64,000 nucleotides of DNA, taken from NCBI RefSeq assembly GCF_000744375.1, contig NZ_JQLU01000005.1, positions 2,403,496 through 2,467,495 of the forward strand. Reading direction: 5' to 3'. Both the position numbers and the translations under genes were made by a program. Each line of letters starts with the position of its first letter. Position 1 is the stretch's first letter. The notes under the pieces are model-generated. The model was not told the DNA's origin. It saw nothing but the letters and a program-made list of their open reading frames with translations, and did no database searches. Origin of the DNA: Carnobacterium gallinarum DSM 4847. GTDB taxonomy: Bacteria > Bacillota > Bacilli > Lactobacillales > Carnobacteriaceae. This document shows, in pieces, positions 63,298 to 64,000 of this stretch.

Positions 63298-63996
63298 ATG
63301 ACAAGTTTTACACAAGAAATGCGGTTAAAATATGATGCTATCTGGCAACAGAGTATCCAACATCCATTTATTCAACAACTGGCAAATGGACAGTTACCAG
63401 CAGAAGCTTTTCGTTATTATTTAATCCAAGATCGTTATTATTTAGAGCATTTTGCGAAGCTTTATCAATTAATTGCAGATAAAACAACAGATCCGGAACT
63501 AAAGCAATTATTTATTGGTGAAGCAGAGGATTTTGAAAAAGGTGAGCGAGCAGTTAGAGGGAGTTTATTTAATGAATTAACAATTAGTGAGGAAGAAATT
63601 CTAAGTGTTCCAATTGCGCCAACAGCATATCATTATGTGTCCCATATGTACCGAGTATTTTATACCGAGTCCTTGACTAGCGCTATGATGGGCTTACTGC
63701 CTTGTCCATGGTTGTATTATGAAATAGGCATGGAATTAGTTAAAGTTGGTTCACCTAATGAGAGGTATCAGCGTTGGATAGAAACGTATGTTACGGAGGA
63801 TTTGAAGACACATATTGAATTTTTTTGTCAAAAAATAGATGCTTTAGCGGAGCAGGCAACAGCTTATGAACGTCAACAAATGGAGCAGGCATTTATGATT
63901 AGTAGTCAAGAAGAATTGAATTTTTGGAGCATGGCATTGACACATGAAAAATGGGCTGATTCAGATGGAAATAGGGAGGAAGAATCAAATGAATAG
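63298..63996 (+). CDS. tenA: Aminopyrimidine aminohydrolase / thiaminase II TenA
   Basis: A 232-residue all-helical enzyme that hydrolyses degraded thiamine to salvage the pyrimidine moiety. Catalytic Cys136 is in LLPCPWLY. The substrate-binding Asp45 is in YYLIQDRYYL. The Tyr-rich surroundings are typical. Length is normal. It is the first gene after the TPP riboswitch, so it should be expressed when thiamine pyrophosphate is low. AGGA precedes the ATG. Confidence 0.95.
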   Translation: MTSFTQEMRLKYDAIWQQSIQHPFIQQLANGQLPAEAFRYYLIQDRYYLEHFAKLYQLIADKTTDPELKQLFIGEAEDFEKGERAVRGSLFNELTISEEEILSVPIAPTAYHYVSHMYRVFYTESLTSAMMGLLPCPWLYYEIGMELVKVGSPNERYQRWIETYVTEDLKTHIEFFCQKIDALAEQATAYERQQMEQAFMISSQEELNFWSMALTHEKWADSDGNREEESNE

Positions 63997-64000
63997 TGAA
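63989..64000 (+). CDS. Start of next gene of the thiamine operon (cut by window end)
   Basis: ATG at 63989 overlaps the tenA stop codon and has AGGGAGGAAG just upstream. Only four codons (MNSE) are visible. By context a thiamine transport or salvage gene (thiM, thiE or an ABC/ECF component) is expected; this cannot be seen. Confidence 0.4.

Overview
The window looks like a low-GC Gram-positive lactic acid bacterium of the Carnobacteriaceae/Enterococcaceae. The cas13a gene and its two repeat types agree with what I remember of Carnobacterium gallinarum, so that species (or a very close relative) is my best guess. AT-rich DNA, purine-rich Shine-Dalgarno sites, sortase-anchored (LPxTG-type) surface proteins, a Tn916-family integrative conjugative element (ICE), a TPP riboswitch and a Fur-type box all fit a Firmicute.

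Layout. (1) 1-~19,100: most of a Tn916-like ICE read leftward: TcpC/Orf13, CwlT/Orf14, Orf15, VirB4-like Orf16, TcpE/Orf17, ArdA, TcpD, MobT relaxase, oriT, FtsK-like coupling protein, and two DUF961 proteins. Cargo includes an AbiU2-like HEPN protein, a Mom-like DNA-modification protein, a thioester-domain LPxTG adhesin and a DUF4143 ATPase. Integrase and excisionase are not visible and would lie beyond the left edge. Direct repeats and a folded non-coding element at 18,790-19,030 probably mark the ICE end. (2) 19,190-26,650: a broken YdeI-like gene, an alpha/beta hydrolase, an Mga-like regulator divergent from a CnaB-repeat adhesin, an alcohol dehydrogenase remnant and an Old Yellow Enzyme. 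(3) 27,005-34,225: a four-gene defence operon: a UvrD/DNA2-type helicase with a C-terminal nuclease domain, then an ABC-three-component/Lamassu-like trio (nuclease-like subunit, middle subunit, zinc-hook SMC ATPase). All four start with TTG or GTG. (4) 34,721-39,978: a secreted bacteriocin-like protein with a divergent Rgg-type regulator, an XRE/DUF6442 pair, truA, and two adjacent genes each broken by one in-frame stop. (5) 40,342-48,129: an eight-gene, tightly spaced operon that appears to build a glycosylated lipid (ketoacyl synthase III, acyl-adenylating enzyme, two reductases, two glycosyltransferases, a metallo-beta-lactamase-fold hydrolase, one unknown). (6) 48,263-52,304: Fur-box-controlled ferric-siderophore ABC importer with a ferredoxin-NADP reductase. 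(7) 54,187-60,601: a type VI-A CRISPR-Cas locus: array A (split by an IS3-family element), cas13a, a 34-codon ORF, array B. (8) 60,822-64,000: HelD, then a TPP riboswitch and tenA.

The most interesting part is the type VI-A locus. Two arrays whose repeats differ by a compensatory base-pair change flank one cas13a. Both arrays start immediately after an equivalent extended -10 promoter, and a tiny ORF of unknown function sits between cas13a and array B. No cas1/cas2 is present. Nearby ICE cargo (ArdA, Mom-like, AbiU2-like) and the ABC-3C operon make this a window rich in defence and counter-defence.
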